Positions 47,675 through 55,796 of a stretch of 64,000 nucleotides of DNA are shown one piece after another. A model generated the notes under the pieces. That model was not told where the DNA came from. It saw nothing but the letters and a program-made list of their open reading frames with translations, and did not search any database. The stretch's first letter is position 1, and every line of letters starts with the position of its first letter. Both the position numbers and the translations under genes were made by a program. The DNA comes from Paracoccus maritimus. Lineage in GTDB: Bacteria > Pseudomonadota > Alphaproteobacteria > Rhodobacterales > Rhodobacteraceae. The stretch is taken from NCBI RefSeq assembly GCF_025195095.1, contig NZ_JANAVZ010000001.1, positions 124,001 to 188,000 of the forward strand. The letters run 5' to 3'.

Positions 47675-48124
47675 ATGATGTCTGGACCTAAGCTATTCGG
47701 CTATTGGCTGCCTGTGCATGATGAGGCCAGCGCAAGAGATGCAGTTCGGATGTCGGGGCTTCCTGTCCTACTCATGGGGGCAAATGCAGCACTTTTTGCG
47801 CTGGTGGAAGCTGTTCAGCCAGCACCATATGCGGCTCTGCTCGCGTCCTCGGTTGCTATCGCTTGCATCCTGATCCTACTCGCATTTCGTATTCGCGCCG
47901 GGCATGCGGCATGGATACCTTTCGTGCTGGTCATCTTCGTAGTCTTCTTGGCTTCGAATGCCTTCTTGGCATATCTTGGATGGCATTTGGCAGGCAGAAC
48001 ACAGGCTGGCACAAGCCAAGTCATATTAAGCTGGATTGTCCCGGTCATTTGTCTGGTTCTGGTTCTAGGCGGCTTCCGGGGTTGGCGATGGCTGAAATAT
48101 CATAAGAGCAAGCTATCATTTTAG
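47675..48124 (+). CDS. Four-helix membrane protein of unknown origin
   Basis: About 149 residues from ATG 47675, with four predicted helices (GLPVLLMGANAALFALVEAV, PYAALLASSVAIACILILLAF, WIPFVLVIFVVFLASNAFLAYLGW, VILSWIVPVICLVLVLGGF) and a basic tail WLKYHKSKLSF. The coding region is visibly richer in A and T at third positions than its neighbours, which suggests recent transfer. I do not recognise a family. The start is uncertain: GTG codons at 47666 and 47669 and ATG at 47678 are alternatives. The frame is open back to recQ. Confidence 0.6.
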   Translation: MMSGPKLFGYWLPVHDEASARDAVRMSGLPVLLMGANAALFALVEAVQPAPYAALLASSVAIACILILLAFRIRAGHAAWIPFVLVIFVVFLASNAFLAYLGWHLAGRTQAGTSQVILSWIVPVICLVLVLGGFRGWRWLKYHKSKLSF

Positions 48125-48286
48125 AGGGCAGCTTTGTCCCGCTCTCCAGACCTTGTCAGGTTGAAAGCTGAAACTCGGCTTCGGTTCAGGAACCTCGGTG
48201 TTCGCTGCCTGGTCATGATCAAAAATTGACGATCCAGGATGTCGGCCATCCTGATGATATGCGAGGCGGCCGGCGCCGGGATGTGG

Positions 48287-48910
48287 TCAGGCGGGGCGGA
48301 TCAGGGTCAGGCGTGGATCGGTGCGAACGAGGTCTTTGACCCATGCGGATTCAGAGGGGAAGTCATGGGGCACCTGTTCGGCGCTGCGGCGGCCCGACAG
48401 GCTTTGCGAGGCGAAGAAATCGAAGCCATACAGCGACAGGGTACGCAGCCGCGATCGCATCATCAGGTCGATCATCATCGCGCCGGTGGTCGGCGGCGCG
48501 GCCAGACGGCCCCGCAGCGCGGCGTAATCGTCCAGCGGGTGCAGGTAGAAGCCAGGACTGCTGGCGCTGCGCCAGTCCAGCCGCTTGCGCTTGGGCGACA
48601 TCCACAGGATGCGGTCCGGGGCGATGCGGGCCCGGTCGGCGTCCGACAGCCGCGTAGCCAGCGCCAGCCAGTCGGTTCGGGTGCCGTGGCTTTCCGAAGA
48701 AGGCATCGGCGCGCGGTTGATGCGGATGACCAGATCGGCGGCGTCGATGTCCGGCCCGCTTGTGCCCTTGGCCAGCGCGCGGGCATTGCCGATCAGGGCG
48801 ACGGACTTGCCTTCCAGATCAGCCAGCAGATTGCCCTGCGGAACCGACATGCGGCGCAGCGCAGGTTCGTCGCGCAGCAGCCGCGCGGCGTAGAAGCGCA
48901 GCGGCGTCAC
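48287..48910 (-). CDS. Glycosyltransferase family 29-like (sialyltransferase-like)
   Basis: A 207-residue protein with the GT29-type start ALIGNARALAKGTSGPDIDAADLVIRINRAPMP, where the SxGNG-like nucleotide motif is ALIGNAR, and the second block GAMMIDLMMRSRLRTLSLYGFDFFASQS. Family members transfer sialic acid or related sugars to glycans. The start is GTG at 48910, overlapping the upstream glycosyltransferase (GTGA). It is short for a glycosyltransferase. Confidence 0.72.
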   Translation of the reverse strand: MTPLRFYAARLLRDEPALRRMSVPQGNLLADLEGKSVALIGNARALAKGTSGPDIDAADLVIRINRAPMPSSESHGTRTDWLALATRLSDADRARIAPDRILWMSPKRKRLDWRSASSPGFYLHPLDDYAALRGRLAAPPTTGAMMIDLMMRSRLRTLSLYGFDFFASQSLSGRRSAEQVPHDFPSESAWVKDLVRTDPRLTLIRPA

Positions 48911-49947
48911 GGCCGATCCAGCAGGTCGGAATAGATCTGAACCAGCGCGCGGGCCTCGGTCTGGATGCTGTGGTCCTGTTCCACATGCGCGCGCGCAGCC
49001 CGGCCTGCCGCCTCGCGGGCCGCGTCGTCGTCCAGCCAATGCGCCAGCGCGGCGGTCAGCGATGCGGCGTCGCCGGTTTCGACGATGCTGCCGGTCCGGC
49101 CGTCGCGGATCAGCGCCTCGTAGGCGCCGACGCGGCTGCCGATGGCGGGCACGCCGCAGGCCATCGCCTCGAGCGGCGTCAGGCCGAACCCTTCCCAGCG
49201 GGCAGGCGCGGCGAACAGGTCCAGCGCCTGGTAATGCTGCACCAGCCGGTCCCAAGGCAGTTCGCCCAGAAAGCGGATGCGGTCATGCAGGCCTGCGGCA
49301 TCGATCCGGGCCTGCAGCGCGTCGGCGAAACCGCGATGTTCCGGCGTGATCCGGCCGGTGAAGATGATCTGAGCGCGCGGGCGGTCGGGCAGCAGTTGCA
49401 GCCCGGCCTGCACCAGAAGATCGACGCCCTTCTGTTCGCGGACCCGTCCGAAACAGCCGATCAGCACCGCGTCCGGGTCCAGTCCAAGATCGCGGCGCAG
49501 CTTGGCGCGGTCGGCGGGTGGGTAAAAGACGTCTGTATCGACGCCGTGCATGATGACCTGCGCGGGCCGTTCCAGATAACCCGCCGCCTGCGGCGTGGTC
49601 GCCACCAGTGCATCCTGCTGGCGGATCAGCCAGCGCGTGAAGCCGGTATGGCGGCGCTGGGCCGCCGAGGTGAACATCAGGCGGTATTTGCGGCGCAGGA
49701 CGCGGCGCAGGATCAGCCCCAGCGCCATTTCTGTGTTGCGCCGCGCGTGCCAGACCCGCCAGCGGTCACGGGGCAGGGTGGCCGCGCGCCACAGCGGGAC
49801 ATGCGGCAATTCGGGCGGCAGGCCCGGCCCTGTCGCGCGGATGGCGATCAGGCGGGCCTGGACCGGGATCAGCCGCACCACCGTCGCGGTGACGCCGGAC
49901 AGGCGGCGTTTCAGGTTCGGCGCGATGACAAGAGGCGTGTCGGTCAA
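48907..49947 (-). CDS. Glycosyltransferase family 4 (LPS core/mannosyl type)
   Basis: A 346-residue GT-B enzyme. Features are VIMHGVDTDVFYPP, IGCFGRVREQKGVDLLVQAGLQLL, IRFLGELPWDRLVQHYQALDLFAAP and the donor site REGFGLTPLEAMACGVPAIGSRVGAYEALI-like EGFGLTPLEAMACGVP. It resembles lipopolysaccharide core glycosyltransferases. It is coupled to the GT29-like gene downstream, so the two probably act on the same cell-surface glycan. Confidence 0.9.
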   Translation of the reverse strand: MTDTPLVIAPNLKRRLSGVTATVVRLIPVQARLIAIRATGPGLPPELPHVPLWRAATLPRDRWRVWHARRNTEMALGLILRRVLRRKYRLMFTSAAQRRHTGFTRWLIRQQDALVATTPQAAGYLERPAQVIMHGVDTDVFYPPADRAKLRRDLGLDPDAVLIGCFGRVREQKGVDLLVQAGLQLLPDRPRAQIIFTGRITPEHRGFADALQARIDAAGLHDRIRFLGELPWDRLVQHYQALDLFAAPARWEGFGLTPLEAMACGVPAIGSRVGAYEALIRDGRTGSIVETGDAASLTAALAHWLDDDAAREAAGRAARAHVEQDHSIQTEARALVQIYSDLLDRP

Positions 49948-49976
49948 GCGGGGGCCTTGGGCTGAGACAGGTGAGG

Positions 49977-49998
49977 CCCGGCCGCGAAAACGGCCGGG
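49977..49998. terminator. Bidirectional hairpin between glycosyltransferase and hmgA genes
   Basis: Eight-base-pair perfect GC stem (49977-49984 with 49991-49998, loop CGAAAA), lying downstream of hmgA and just upstream of the glycosyltransferase start. There is no T-run. It may end hmgA transcription. Confidence 0.35.
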
Positions 49999-50060
49999 GA
50001 GGCATGCCGGTCAGCATAGTCAAGCTTGGCGGTGCTGAACAGGGCGGCCCGTCGCCGGGG

Positions 50061-51422
50061 CTACTTGGTGCCCGGCGTGCCGTCGAACTTCTTCTCGATG
50101 CTGTCCCAGCAGTCGATGTAGTCGTCCTGCAGGGGCGCCTCGGTCGCGGCGAAGCGGGTCAGATGCTGCGGGAAGCGTGTCTCGAACATGAACTGCATGG
50201 TGTTGTCCTGCTTGACCGGCTGCATCGGTTCGGTCGAGCCGTGTTCGAAGGCGGCGCGATCGGGACCGTGCGGCAGCATCATGTTGTGCAGCGAGACGCC
50301 GCCCGGCACGAAACCCTTGGGCTTGGCGTCGTAGATGCCGTGGATGTTCCCCATCAGTTCGGACATGATGTTCTTGTGATACCAGGGCGGGCGGAAGCTG
50401 TGCTCGGCCACCATCCAGCGTTCGCGGAACAGCACGAAGTCGATATTCGCGGTGCCTTCCTGCCCTGACGGCGCGGTCAGGACGGTGAAGATCGACGGGT
50501 CCGGATGATCGAACAGGATCGCCCCGACCGGCGAGTAGGTGCGCAGATCGTATTTGTAGGCGCAGTAGTTGCCGTGCCATGCGACCACGTCCAGCGGGCT
50601 GTGGTCGATGAAGGTCTCGTGGAACTGTCCGCACCACTTGATGACCACGCGGGAGGCGGCGTCGCGATCCTCGAAGGCGGCGACGGGGCACTTGAAATCG
50701 CGCGGGTTGGCAAGACAGTTCGCGCCGATCGGGCCGCGGCCGGGCAGGTCGAATTTCTGGCCGTAATTCTCGCACACGAAGCCACGCGCGGGGCCGTCGG
50801 GCAGTTCGACCCGATAGACGAGGCCGCGCGGGATGATGGCGATTTCGCGTGGTTCCAGGTCGATCACGCCCAGTTCGGTGCAGAAGCGCAGGCGCCCCTC
50901 TTGCGGGACGACCAGCAATTCGCTGTCCGCGGAAAAGAAATATTCGTCCTGCATCGAGGCTGTGACCAGATAGATATGGCTGGCCATGCCGGTCTGGGTA
51001 TTGACGTCGCCGGCGGTGGTCATCGTGCGCATGCCGGTGATCCAGGTCAGCGCCTGATCGCCCAAGGGCACCGGATCCCAGCGATACTGGCCCAGCGAGA
51101 TCACGTCCGGGTCCACATTCGGCGCCGATTGCCAGTAGGGCAGGTCGATCTTGCGGAACCGGCCGGTATGCTTGACCGATGGCCTGATCCGATAGCACCA
51201 GGTCCGTTCGTTCTGGCCGCGCGGCGCGGTGAAGGCGGTGCCGGACAGCTGTTCGGCATAGAGACCGTAATTGCATTTCTGGGGCGAATTCTGACCCTGC
51301 GGCAGCGTGCCCGGAAGGGCCTCGGTTTCGAAGTCGTTGCCGAAACCCGGCATATAGCCTTCATGCGGTCCGGTCGCGCCGGTGGCGCGGATCATGCCCC
51401 GGGGAAGATCCTGCGTGGTCAT
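50061..51422 (-). CDS. hmgA: Homogentisate 1,2-dioxygenase
   Basis: A 453-residue iron dioxygenase that opens homogentisate to maleylacetoacetate in tyrosine and phenylalanine catabolism. The N-terminus has [27 protein letters not shown]. Fe ligands are in [12 protein letters not shown] (His and Glu six apart) and MLPHGPD (second His). The start at 51422 follows GGAGGG. No fahA or maiA is adjacent, so the pathway is completed elsewhere. It is divergent from a MarR-type regulator. Confidence 0.97.
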   Translation of the reverse strand: MTTQDLPRGMIRATGATGPHEGYMPGFGNDFETEALPGTLPQGQNSPQKCNYGLYAEQLSGTAFTAPRGQNERTWCYRIRPSVKHTGRFRKIDLPYWQSAPNVDPDVISLGQYRWDPVPLGDQALTWITGMRTMTTAGDVNTQTGMASHIYLVTASMQDEYFFSADSELLVVPQEGRLRFCTELGVIDLEPREIAIIPRGLVYRVELPDGPARGFVCENYGQKFDLPGRGPIGANCLANPRDFKCPVAAFEDRDAASRVVIKWCGQFHETFIDHSPLDVVAWHGNYCAYKYDLRTYSPVGAILFDHPDPSIFTVLTAPSGQEGTANIDFVLFRERWMVAEHSFRPPWYHKNIMSELMGNIHGIYDAKPKGFVPGGVSLHNMMLPHGPDRAAFEHGSTEPMQPVKQDNTMQFMFETRFPQHLTRFAATEAPLQDDYIDCWDSIEKKFDGTPGTK

Positions 51423-51455
51423 CGAAATCCCTCCACTCACCATGTCATTGCGGAT

Positions 51456-51530
51456 GCAACGATCATAACGTTGCTTGCGCAACGACGTCAAGCATCGACA
51501 TCCGCGCGAGCTTGCCTGTTGCACAGGCAA
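51456..51530. promoter_or_regulatory. hmgA-marR divergent operator region
   Basis: The 143-bp gap carries overlapping inverted repeats: GCAACG-N7-CGTTGC (51456-51474), GTTGC-N4-GCAAC (51470-51483) and TTGCCTG-N5-CAGGCAA (51512-51530). Repeated GTTGC half-sites fit a MarR dimer that represses hmgA and its own gene. Confidence 0.55.
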
Positions 51531-51565
51531 CGAAATATTGCTGATCTGTCAGGGAAGGAGAGACC

Positions 51566-51988
51566 ATGACGTTCCATCTTGACGAATTCCTGCCCTATCG
51601 TCTGTCGGTCGCCGCCAGCCAGATCAGCCGCCGATTCGCCGCCCGCTATGCGAAAGAGGCGGGGCTGACGATCCCGGAATGGCGGGTGCTGGCGCATCTG
51701 GACCATTCCGGCGCGGTCAGCGTGCGGGACATTCATGCACGGGTCAACCTGGACAAGTCGATGGTCAGCCGAGCGGCCTCGCGGCTGGAGAAGGCGGGTT
51801 TCCTGCGCAAGTCGGGGCACGATACCGACCGGCGGCTGATCGTGATGGAGCTGACGCCGGCGGGTCGCGACCTGATGGCGCGGCTGGGCCAGGTCGCGAC
51901 CGGGTTCCAGGCCGAACTGCTGTCGGAACTGGGCGAAGACGCCGCGGCGTTGGACCGGGCCCTGCGACAGCTGGCATCGCGCGGCTGA
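51566..51988 (+). CDS. MarR-family regulator (HmgR-like)
   Basis: A 140-residue winged-helix regulator. Core segments are SVAASQISRRFAARYAKEAGLTIPEWRVLAHL, DKSMVSRAASRLEKAGFLRKSGHDTDRRLIVMELTPAGRDL. The start at 51566 follows GGAAGGAG. Its divergent position makes it the likely repressor of hmgA, responding to an aromatic acid. It is convergent with the LuxR-type gene. Confidence 0.88.
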   Translation: MTFHLDEFLPYRLSVAASQISRRFAARYAKEAGLTIPEWRVLAHLDHSGAVSVRDIHARVNLDKSMVSRAASRLEKAGFLRKSGHDTDRRLIVMELTPAGRDLMARLGQVATGFQAELLSELGEDAAALDRALRQLASRG

Positions 51989-52059
51989 CCGGCTGGCGCC
52001 GAGGCTCGGCGGTTGACGAAGCGGGCGCACCACCCGGCCCCCATCGAGGGGGCCGCGCG

Positions 52060-52075
52060 GCGGCGGGGCCTGCGC
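52060..52075. terminator. GC-rich hairpin between convergent genes
   Basis: CGGGGC-CTGC-GCCCCG near 52060-52075, followed about 30 bases later by CTGTTTTTCG, lies in the gap between the MarR gene and the convergent LuxR gene. It resembles the first half of the palindromic repeat family seen at 23881. It could stop transcription from the marR side. Confidence 0.35.
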
Positions 52076-52107
52076 CCCGCATCCCCGATCCGGCCGGCTG
52101 TTTTTCG

Positions 52108-52863
52108 TCAGGCGATCAGCGCGGGCAGCATGTCGCTGGCCTTGTGGACGCCCAGCTTCTGATAGGCCCGCTGCCGATAGGTCAGCACGGTGCCATGGCC
52201 CAGCCCCAGATCCACGGCGATCTGCCGCGCCGTGTGGCCCGCAAGCGTGCGGGCGCAGACCTGACATTCGCGCGATGTCAGGACCGTGTGCGCCGCGGCA
52301 AGGCGCCGGGTGATCCGATCGACCAGCGCGGCGCTGTCGGACAGCTGCCGGGCAAGCCCCGTCAGCCCGGTGATTGCCAGCTGCGCCAGCGCGCCCAGCT
52401 GCGCGATGTCCACCTGCGCATCGCTGTGGCGGTGATAGAAGGTGACGACAAGGCTGTGATCGGCAAATCGCCAGCCAAAGCAGATCTTTTCGGAAAAGCG
52501 CGGACGTTCGAAGCAGAGCCGGCGATAGGCTGCAAGCTCGATCGCGTCGGCGGGAACCCGGCACAGAAACCCGCTGCCCGGCGCGGCCGCATCGCGGGCC
52601 GCGACGGCGGGATCGCTGCGGTGAAATCGCCTTGCATAAGCCTCGGCGCGTTCGGCGACATCGTCGAGATCGCTGGACGATGCCAGGGTCTGCGGTGCGC
52701 CGTCGCCGCTGCGATAGGCAAACAGCTCTTCGATCCCGGCCACCGAATGCGCGGCGTCCAGGAGCCGCTGCGAGAACAGCAGCGGATCGCGCGACTCGAG
52801 CAGCGTCGCGGCGCGATCAGGGTCGATCAGGCCCGAGGAGATCATCGCGGCCTCGCGTTCCAT
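52108..52863 (-). CDS. LuxR-type transcriptional regulator (no receiver)
   Basis: A 251-residue regulator: residues ~1-180 form an alpha/beta sensor domain with no receiver signature, and the C-terminus is a LuxR helix-turn-helix (LTSRECQVCARTLAGHTARQIAVDLGLGHGTVLTYRQRAYQKLGV). The start is uncertain; I chose 52863 because the frame beyond would run into the promoter of the divergent gene, and ATG 52842 has the better GAGG spacing. It probably regulates the divergent MBL-fold and FAD monooxygenase genes. Confidence 0.8.
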   Translation of the reverse strand: MEREAAMISSGLIDPDRAATLLESRDPLLFSQRLLDAAHSVAGIEELFAYRSGDGAPQTLASSSDLDDVAERAEAYARRFHRSDPAVAARDAAAPGSGFLCRVPADAIELAAYRRLCFERPRFSEKICFGWRFADHSLVVTFYHRHSDAQVDIAQLGALAQLAITGLTGLARQLSDSAALVDRITRRLAAAHTVLTSRECQVCARTLAGHTARQIAVDLGLGHGTVLTYRQRAYQKLGVHKASDMLPALIA

Positions 52864-52882
52864 GTCATCAGGTCTAATGACA
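52863..52882. promoter_or_regulatory. TGTCAT inverted repeat in the LuxR/MBL divergent gap
   Basis: TGTCAT-N8-ATGACA (52863-52868 and 52877-52882) overlaps the proposed LuxR start codon. It is a candidate operator for the LuxR-type regulator. Confidence 0.35.
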
Positions 52883-52951
52883 TACAGCGCCGATTCGTTG
52901 CAATAGAAATGATCTCGACACCCGATGCACCTGACAGAATGGGAGAGAGAC

Positions 52952-53911
52952 ATGGCGAAACCCTTCGCTTCCTCGGCCGACAGATCCGAAAAGACCGACA
53001 CGCTGGAGATCCTGGGCGATGGGGTCTACGCGCTGACCGCCGAGGGCGATCCGAATGTCGGTGCGATAGAGGGCGAGGATTTCGTCGTCGCCATCGAAAG
53101 CCGCGCTACGCCTGCCGCAAGCCGCGACTGGCTGAAGATCCTGCGCGAACAGACCGACAAGCCGGTGCGCTATCTGGTGCTGACCCACTACCACGCCGTC
53201 CGGGTGCTGGGCGCCAGCGCCTTCGATGCCGGCGACATCATCATGTCCGAGGCCAGCCGCGATCTGGTTGCAGAGCGGGGCGAACAGGACTGGAAAAGCG
53301 AATTCGGCCGGATGCCGCGCCTTGCCAAGAACGCTGACGAGGTGCCGGGCCTGACCTGGCCCACGATCACCTTCGCCACGGACCATGACATCGAACTGGG
53401 CGGAGATCGCGGCAGGCTGGAGCTGCGCTTTCTCGGACGTGGGCATACCGGGGGCGACATCGCGGTCTGGCACGACAAGACCCGGACGCTGTTCGCGGGC
53501 GATCTGGTCGAGTCCAAGGCCGCGCTTTATACCGGCGACGCCTATCATTTCGACTGGGCCGGCGCGACGCTGGACAACGTCAAGGCCTATCGCGCCGAAC
53601 ATCTGATCGGCGGGCGCGGCCCGGTATCGCGGGGTGTGGCCGAAACCGACGCCGCGGTCGAACAGACCCGCAAGTTCCTGCACGGCATGATCGAGAATGT
53701 CGGTCGCGTCCACAAGGCGGGCGGGTCGTTGAAGGCCGCCTTCGAGGCCACCCGCGACGCGCTGGCGCCCGAATTCGGTTCCTGGCCGATCTTCGAACAT
53801 TGCCTGCCCTTCGACGTGCAGCGTCTGTGGGACGAATTCGACGGGATCGAACATCCGCGCATCTGGACGGCCGAACGCGACCGCGAGGTGTGGGCCAAGC
53901 TGCAGGACTAG
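52952..53911 (+). CDS. Metallo-beta-lactamase-fold protein with degenerate second metal site
   Basis: A 319-residue MBL-fold protein. The first-metal ligands are present: H79 and H81 in THYHAVRVLG and H165 in GHTGGDIAVW. At the second site the usual aspartate and histidine are V83 and R84, and the late histidine is R222 (GGRGPV); only D184 in LFAGDLVE remains. It should bind one metal at most and may be a hydrolase with altered chemistry. The start at 52952 follows GGGAGAGAG. It is the first gene of a run with an FAD monooxygenase and DUF2783. Confidence 0.85.
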   Translation: MAKPFASSADRSEKTDTLEILGDGVYALTAEGDPNVGAIEGEDFVVAIESRATPAASRDWLKILREQTDKPVRYLVLTHYHAVRVLGASAFDAGDIIMSEASRDLVAERGEQDWKSEFGRMPRLAKNADEVPGLTWPTITFATDHDIELGGDRGRLELRFLGRGHTGGDIAVWHDKTRTLFAGDLVESKAALYTGDAYHFDWAGATLDNVKAYRAEHLIGGRGPVSRGVAETDAAVEQTRKFLHGMIENVGRVHKAGGSLKAAFEATRDALAPEFGSWPIFEHCLPFDVQRLWDEFDGIEHPRIWTAERDREVWAKLQD

Positions 53912-53935
53912 GCTCTTGACGCGAGGAGAGAGGGC

Positions 53936-55516
53936 ATGAGCGGACATCACGACATCCCCGTTTACAGGCGGATCGGGGCGACGCCCGCGCCATCCGTCAG
54001 GACCGATCAGGCCGGGGTGGTCATCGCCGGGGCAGGTCCGGTGGGTCTGGCGATGGCGCTGGATCTGGGGCGGCGCGGCCATTGCGTGACGGTGGTCACG
54101 CGGCTGGATTTCATCGCCCATTGTTCCAAGGCCATCTGCTTTTCCAAGCGGTCCCTGGACATTCTGGACCGTTTGGGCGTCGGCGATGCGGTGGTCGCCA
54201 AGGGCGTGACCTGGAATGTCGGCAAGGTTTTCCGGGGCGACGGCCAGCAGCCGATCTATCAGTTCGACATGCTGCCGGTGAAGGACCAGAAGCGGCCCGG
54301 CTTCATCAACATCCAGCAATACTATGTCGAGGAATTTCTGCTGGATGCGTTGCTGGCGCTGCCCAATGTCGAGATCCGCTGGGGGCACAGCATCGAACAG
54401 GTCACGCCGCGCGATGACGGGGTGGATCTGGATATCCTGGCCGCCGGGACGGATTATCGGCTGACGGCCGACTGGCTGATCGCCTGCGACGGATCACGCT
54501 CGACCGTGCGCGCGCGGATGGGGCTGGATTTCGAAGGCCGCGTCTTCGAGGACAATTTCCTGATCGCCGATATCCGGATGACCCACGAGATGCCGCCCGA
54601 ACGCTGGTTCTGGTTCGATCCGCCCTTCAATCCGGGCAAATCGGCATTGATGCATCGTCAGCCCGACGATGTCTGGCGACTGGATTTCCAGCTGGGCTGG
54701 GATATCGACCGCGATGCCGCCACGCGACCCGAGAATGTCGAGCCCTATATCCGCGCCATGCTGGGCGGCGATGTCGAATTCGAACGGGAATGGTATTCGG
54801 TCTATACGTTCCAGTGCCGGCGCATGGCCCGGTTCGTCCACGGACACGTGATATTCGCGGGCGATTCGGCGCATCTTGTGTCGCCCTTCGGTGCGCGGGG
54901 CTGCAATGGCGGGTTCGCCGATATCGACAATCTGGGCTGGAAGCTGGACCTGGTCCTGAGGGGAAAGGCGGATCAGCGCCTGGTCCAAAGCTATGACCAC
55001 GAAGCGGTCCTGACGGCGGATGAGAACATCCTGAACTCGACCCGCTCGACGGATTTCCTGACGCCGAAATCTCCGGCCAGCCAGGCGCTGCGCGACGCTG
55101 TGCTGGAACTGGCACAGGACCATGAGTTCGCGCGCCCATTCGTGAATTCGGGGCGGCTGTCCACAGCGGTCGCCTATCCCGAAAGCCCGCTGTCCACGCC
55201 GGACGAGGATGGGTGGCAGGGCGGCGTGGCGCCCGGTGCGCCGGTTCCGGACGCCCCGCTTGGGGACGGTTGGCTGCTGGAACGGCTGGGCGACGATTTC
55301 GTGCTGCTGGTCCACGGATGGCAGGGCGAGGTTCCGGCGGGGCTGTGCGTCGTGGCCACCCAAGGCGCGGCGGCGCGACGGCTGGGGCTGCCGGCCGGCG
55401 CGGCCTGTCTGGTGCGGCCCGATCAGTATGTCGCCGCGCGATGGATGCAACCCGACAGGGACCGGATCGGGGCGGCCCTGTCGCGCGCCAACGGGGGAAC
55501 GCCATGGCCGAACTGA
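53936..55516 (+). CDS. FAD-dependent aromatic monooxygenase (MhpA-like)
   Basis: A 526-residue flavoprotein hydroxylase. The FAD motif GAGPVGLAMALDLGRRGH is at ~32-49, and the second FAD block VIFAGDSAHLVSPFGARGCNGG near 303 is typical of the class A phenol hydroxylase/MhpA family. An unusual ~25-residue N-terminal lead precedes the Rossmann motif. The substrate is probably an aromatic acid; 3-(3-hydroxyphenyl)propionate or 4-hydroxyphenylacetate relatives are possible. It starts 24 bp after the MBL gene. Confidence 0.88.
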   Translation: MSGHHDIPVYRRIGATPAPSVRTDQAGVVIAGAGPVGLAMALDLGRRGHCVTVVTRLDFIAHCSKAICFSKRSLDILDRLGVGDAVVAKGVTWNVGKVFRGDGQQPIYQFDMLPVKDQKRPGFINIQQYYVEEFLLDALLALPNVEIRWGHSIEQVTPRDDGVDLDILAAGTDYRLTADWLIACDGSRSTVRARMGLDFEGRVFEDNFLIADIRMTHEMPPERWFWFDPPFNPGKSALMHRQPDDVWRLDFQLGWDIDRDAATRPENVEPYIRAMLGGDVEFEREWYSVYTFQCRRMARFVHGHVIFAGDSAHLVSPFGARGCNGGFADIDNLGWKLDLVLRGKADQRLVQSYDHEAVLTADENILNSTRSTDFLTPKSPASQALRDAVLELAQDHEFARPFVNSGRLSTAVAYPESPLSTPDEDGWQGGVAPGAPVPDAPLGDGWLLERLGDDFVLLVHGWQGEVPAGLCVVATQGAAARRLGLPAGAACLVRPDQYVAARWMQPDRDRIGAALSRANGGTPWPN

Positions 55517-55764
55517 GAACCGATGTGAACCTGTCGGGTCATGACGATCTGTATGCCGCGCTGCTGCGTCTGCACGAGGACCGGACCGAAGCCGAAAGCC
55601 TGAAGATCTGGTCGCGGCTGGTTCTGCTGCTGGCCAACCATATAGGCGATGCCGAGGTCGTCCTGCAGGCGATCGCGCTGGCCCGGCCCGGCGGGGCCGG
55701 TGCCGACGCCCATCCCGCCGACGCGACAGGGCCGGACCGCATGCCTGAAGGGCGCGGCCAGTGA
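55504..55764 (+). CDS. DUF2783 protein
   Basis: An 86-residue protein with the DUF2783 core NLSGHDDLYAALLRLHEDRTEAESLKIWSRLVLLLANHIGDAEVVLQAI. It overlaps the monooxygenase stop by 13 bases. This family, to my knowledge, almost always follows FAD monooxygenases of this type, so it is probably a subunit or chaperone. The C-terminus is a glycine/alanine/proline tail. Confidence 0.85.
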   Translation: MAELRTDVNLSGHDDLYAALLRLHEDRTEAESLKIWSRLVLLLANHIGDAEVVLQAIALARPGGAGADAHPADATGPDRMPEGRGQ

Positions 55765-55796
55765 CGGCCGCGCCCCGAAGCTGAATCGAACCCGGG

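Noticed and set aside
48911..49255. Upstream extension of the GT29-like protein
   Set aside because: The extension reads the neighbouring glycosyltransferase in the wrong frame (R/G-rich); the GTG at 48910 overlapping its stop codon is the sensible start.
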